A program made the translations under genes and the position numbers. Positions 63,117-64,000 of a DNA stretch of 64,000 nucleotides are shown here, in pieces. Positions within the stretch are counted from its first letter, which is position 1; every line of letters begins with the position of its first letter. This DNA comes from Pseudaeromonas aegiceratis (lineage in GTDB: Bacteria > Pseudomonadota > Gammaproteobacteria > Enterobacterales > Aeromonadaceae), in the NCBI RefSeq assembly GCF_046254905.1, contig NZ_CP158016.1:1426001-1490000 (forward strand). Reading direction: 5' to 3'. The notes under the pieces are model-generated. The model worked only from the letters and a program-made list of their open reading frames with translations. It did not search any database and was not told the origin of the DNA.

Positions 63117-63301
63117 GCGGCTGATTTTTTTGCCGCTATGCCCCCGGTGGCATTGTGGCTGAGCCCATTTTTCCTTATTGTTCGCATGGTGTTAGACATG
63201 CCGCCATGCCTGCTCTGGGACGGAAGAGGCTGACGGGACAATCGATAACCAGGACGCTGTCCTGCACGGGCACAGCGCGGCTAAGACAATAAAGGGAACT
63301 T

Positions 63302-63736
63302 ATGATTACCAGCTGGTTTATCTGGGCGCTGCTGGCGGCGGTGTTCGCCGCCCTCACCGCTATCTTCACCAAACTGGGGGTGGCCCAGATCAACAGCGAT
63401 CTGGCGACCCTGATCCGCACCTTCGTGGTGTTTGCGTTGCTGATCCCCTTCGTGCTGCTCACCGGCAAATGGTCCAATCCCCTGGCGCTGCCAGGCAAGG
63501 CCTTGCTGTTTCTCGTCATCTCGGCCCTGGCCACCGGTGCCTCCTGGGTCTGTTATTTTCGCGCCCTGCAGCTGGGCCCGGCGTCTCAGGTGGCCTCCAT
63601 CGACAAGCTCAGCGTGGTGCTGGTGGCCTTTTTTGCCGTGCTGATCCTGGGGGAGCGACCGACGCCCCTGGCCTGGCTCGGCATCGCCCTGGTGGGGGCG
63701 GGGGCCCTGATCCTGTCCATCGCCGCCACCCGCTAG
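63302..63736 (+). CDS. Half-size EamA-family (DMT) transporter
   Basis: 144 aa, five membrane helices and a single EamA domain; most family members have ten. Motifs: WALLAAVFAALTAIFTKLG at the start, ASWVCYFRALQLGPASQVASIDKLSVV and ILGERPTPLAWLGIALVGAGA. It probably works as a dimer. Substrate unknown. AAGGGAAC precedes the ATG. Confidence 0.85.
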   Translation: MITSWFIWALLAAVFAALTAIFTKLGVAQINSDLATLIRTFVVFALLIPFVLLTGKWSNPLALPGKALLFLVISALATGASWVCYFRALQLGPASQVASIDKLSVVLVAFFAVLILGERPTPLAWLGIALVGAGALILSIAATR

Positions 63737-63785
63737 TTGCATACCTTTTTTTGCTTCGCATCAAGCCGCTCAACAAGGAGAGAGG

Positions 63786-64000
63786 ATGTTCTGTTCAAGC
63801 TGCGGTCAATCGTTGAATGACACCGCCAATTTCTGCCCCGCCTGTGGCGAGGCCCGTGCTGTGCTGGCCGAGGCCGCGCCCATCGTTAGCCTGGTGGAGC
63901 CTGCCCTGGCGCCGGCGTTGGAGCCGGCTCCCGCATCCGCACCGGTGGCCGTAGAACCCCGCTATGCCGGTTTCTGGTGGCGGGTGTTGGCATCCCTGAT
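63786..64000 (+). CDS. Start of zinc-ribbon/RDD family membrane protein (partial)
   Basis: Only the first 71 codons are inside the window. The N-terminus MFCSSCGQSL with CPACGEAR forms a zinc ribbon, then an Ala/Pro/Glu linker, then YAGFWWRVLASL, which looks like the entry into the first RDD membrane helix. RDD proteins are small membrane proteins of mostly unknown role. GGAGAGAGG lies upstream of the ATG. Confidence 0.75.
   Translation, partial: MFCSSCGQSLNDTANFCPACGEARAVLAEAAPIVSLVEPALAPALEPAPASAPVAVEPRYAGFWWRVLASL

Overview
The window is a piece of a GC-rich gammaproteobacterial chromosome. Gene order (nadK-recN next to grpE-dnaK-dnaJ, greA/yhbY/rlmE-ftsH-folP-glmM-secG-tRNA, rimP-nusA-infB-rbfA-truB-rpsO-pnp) and protein sequences fit the order Aeromonadales, perhaps the Oceanimonas/Zobellella/Oceanisphaera group. 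The genus is an inference from recalled homologues.

Layout: (1) 1-5.3 kb: end of ydiJ, then modF, menI, the cold-shock helicase deaD and uridine phosphorylase. (2) 5.3-12 kb: nadK-recN on the minus strand with a double LexA operator, then grpE, dnaK and dnaJ, with sigma-32 promoters at grpE and dnaK. (3) 12-28 kb: a nearly unbroken set of transcription, translation and cell-wall genes with two tRNAs and several internal terminators. (4) 28-33 kb, mostly minus strand: a small hydrolase, suhB with a boxA leader, ychN, the trhP-yfhL-grxA operon and rdgC. (5) 33-51.6 kb: a phosphate-starvation region (phoB-phoR, pstS, ppk1-ppx, pstC-pstA-pstB-phoU). Four Pho boxes share one layout. The region is interrupted by eda, a four-gene Anbu (proteasome-like) operon and tadA. 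(6) 51.7-54.1 kb: ygiQ.

(7) 54.1-60.9 kb is the accessory region and the most interesting part. An intact IS3-family element sits inside a short palindromic repeat. It is followed by an AT-rich integron-type array of seven gene cassettes separated by attC sites, all in one orientation. No integrase gene is visible in the window. The first cassette carries two coupled genes, a DUF262 (GmrSD-N-like) protein and a HEPN-fold protein with an R-X4-H motif. This is a candidate antiphage or toxin-antitoxin module. The other cassettes carry a zinc-ribbon protein, an unrecognised 315-aa protein, two small membrane proteins, a histidine phosphatase and an unrecognised 127-aa protein.

(8) 61-64 kb returns to GC-rich chromosome: small hypothetical proteins, two lipoproteins (one the lipocalin Blc), a half-size EamA transporter and the start of an RDD/zinc-ribbon membrane protein.

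All calls come from reading the sequence and from remembered family features. No database search was run.
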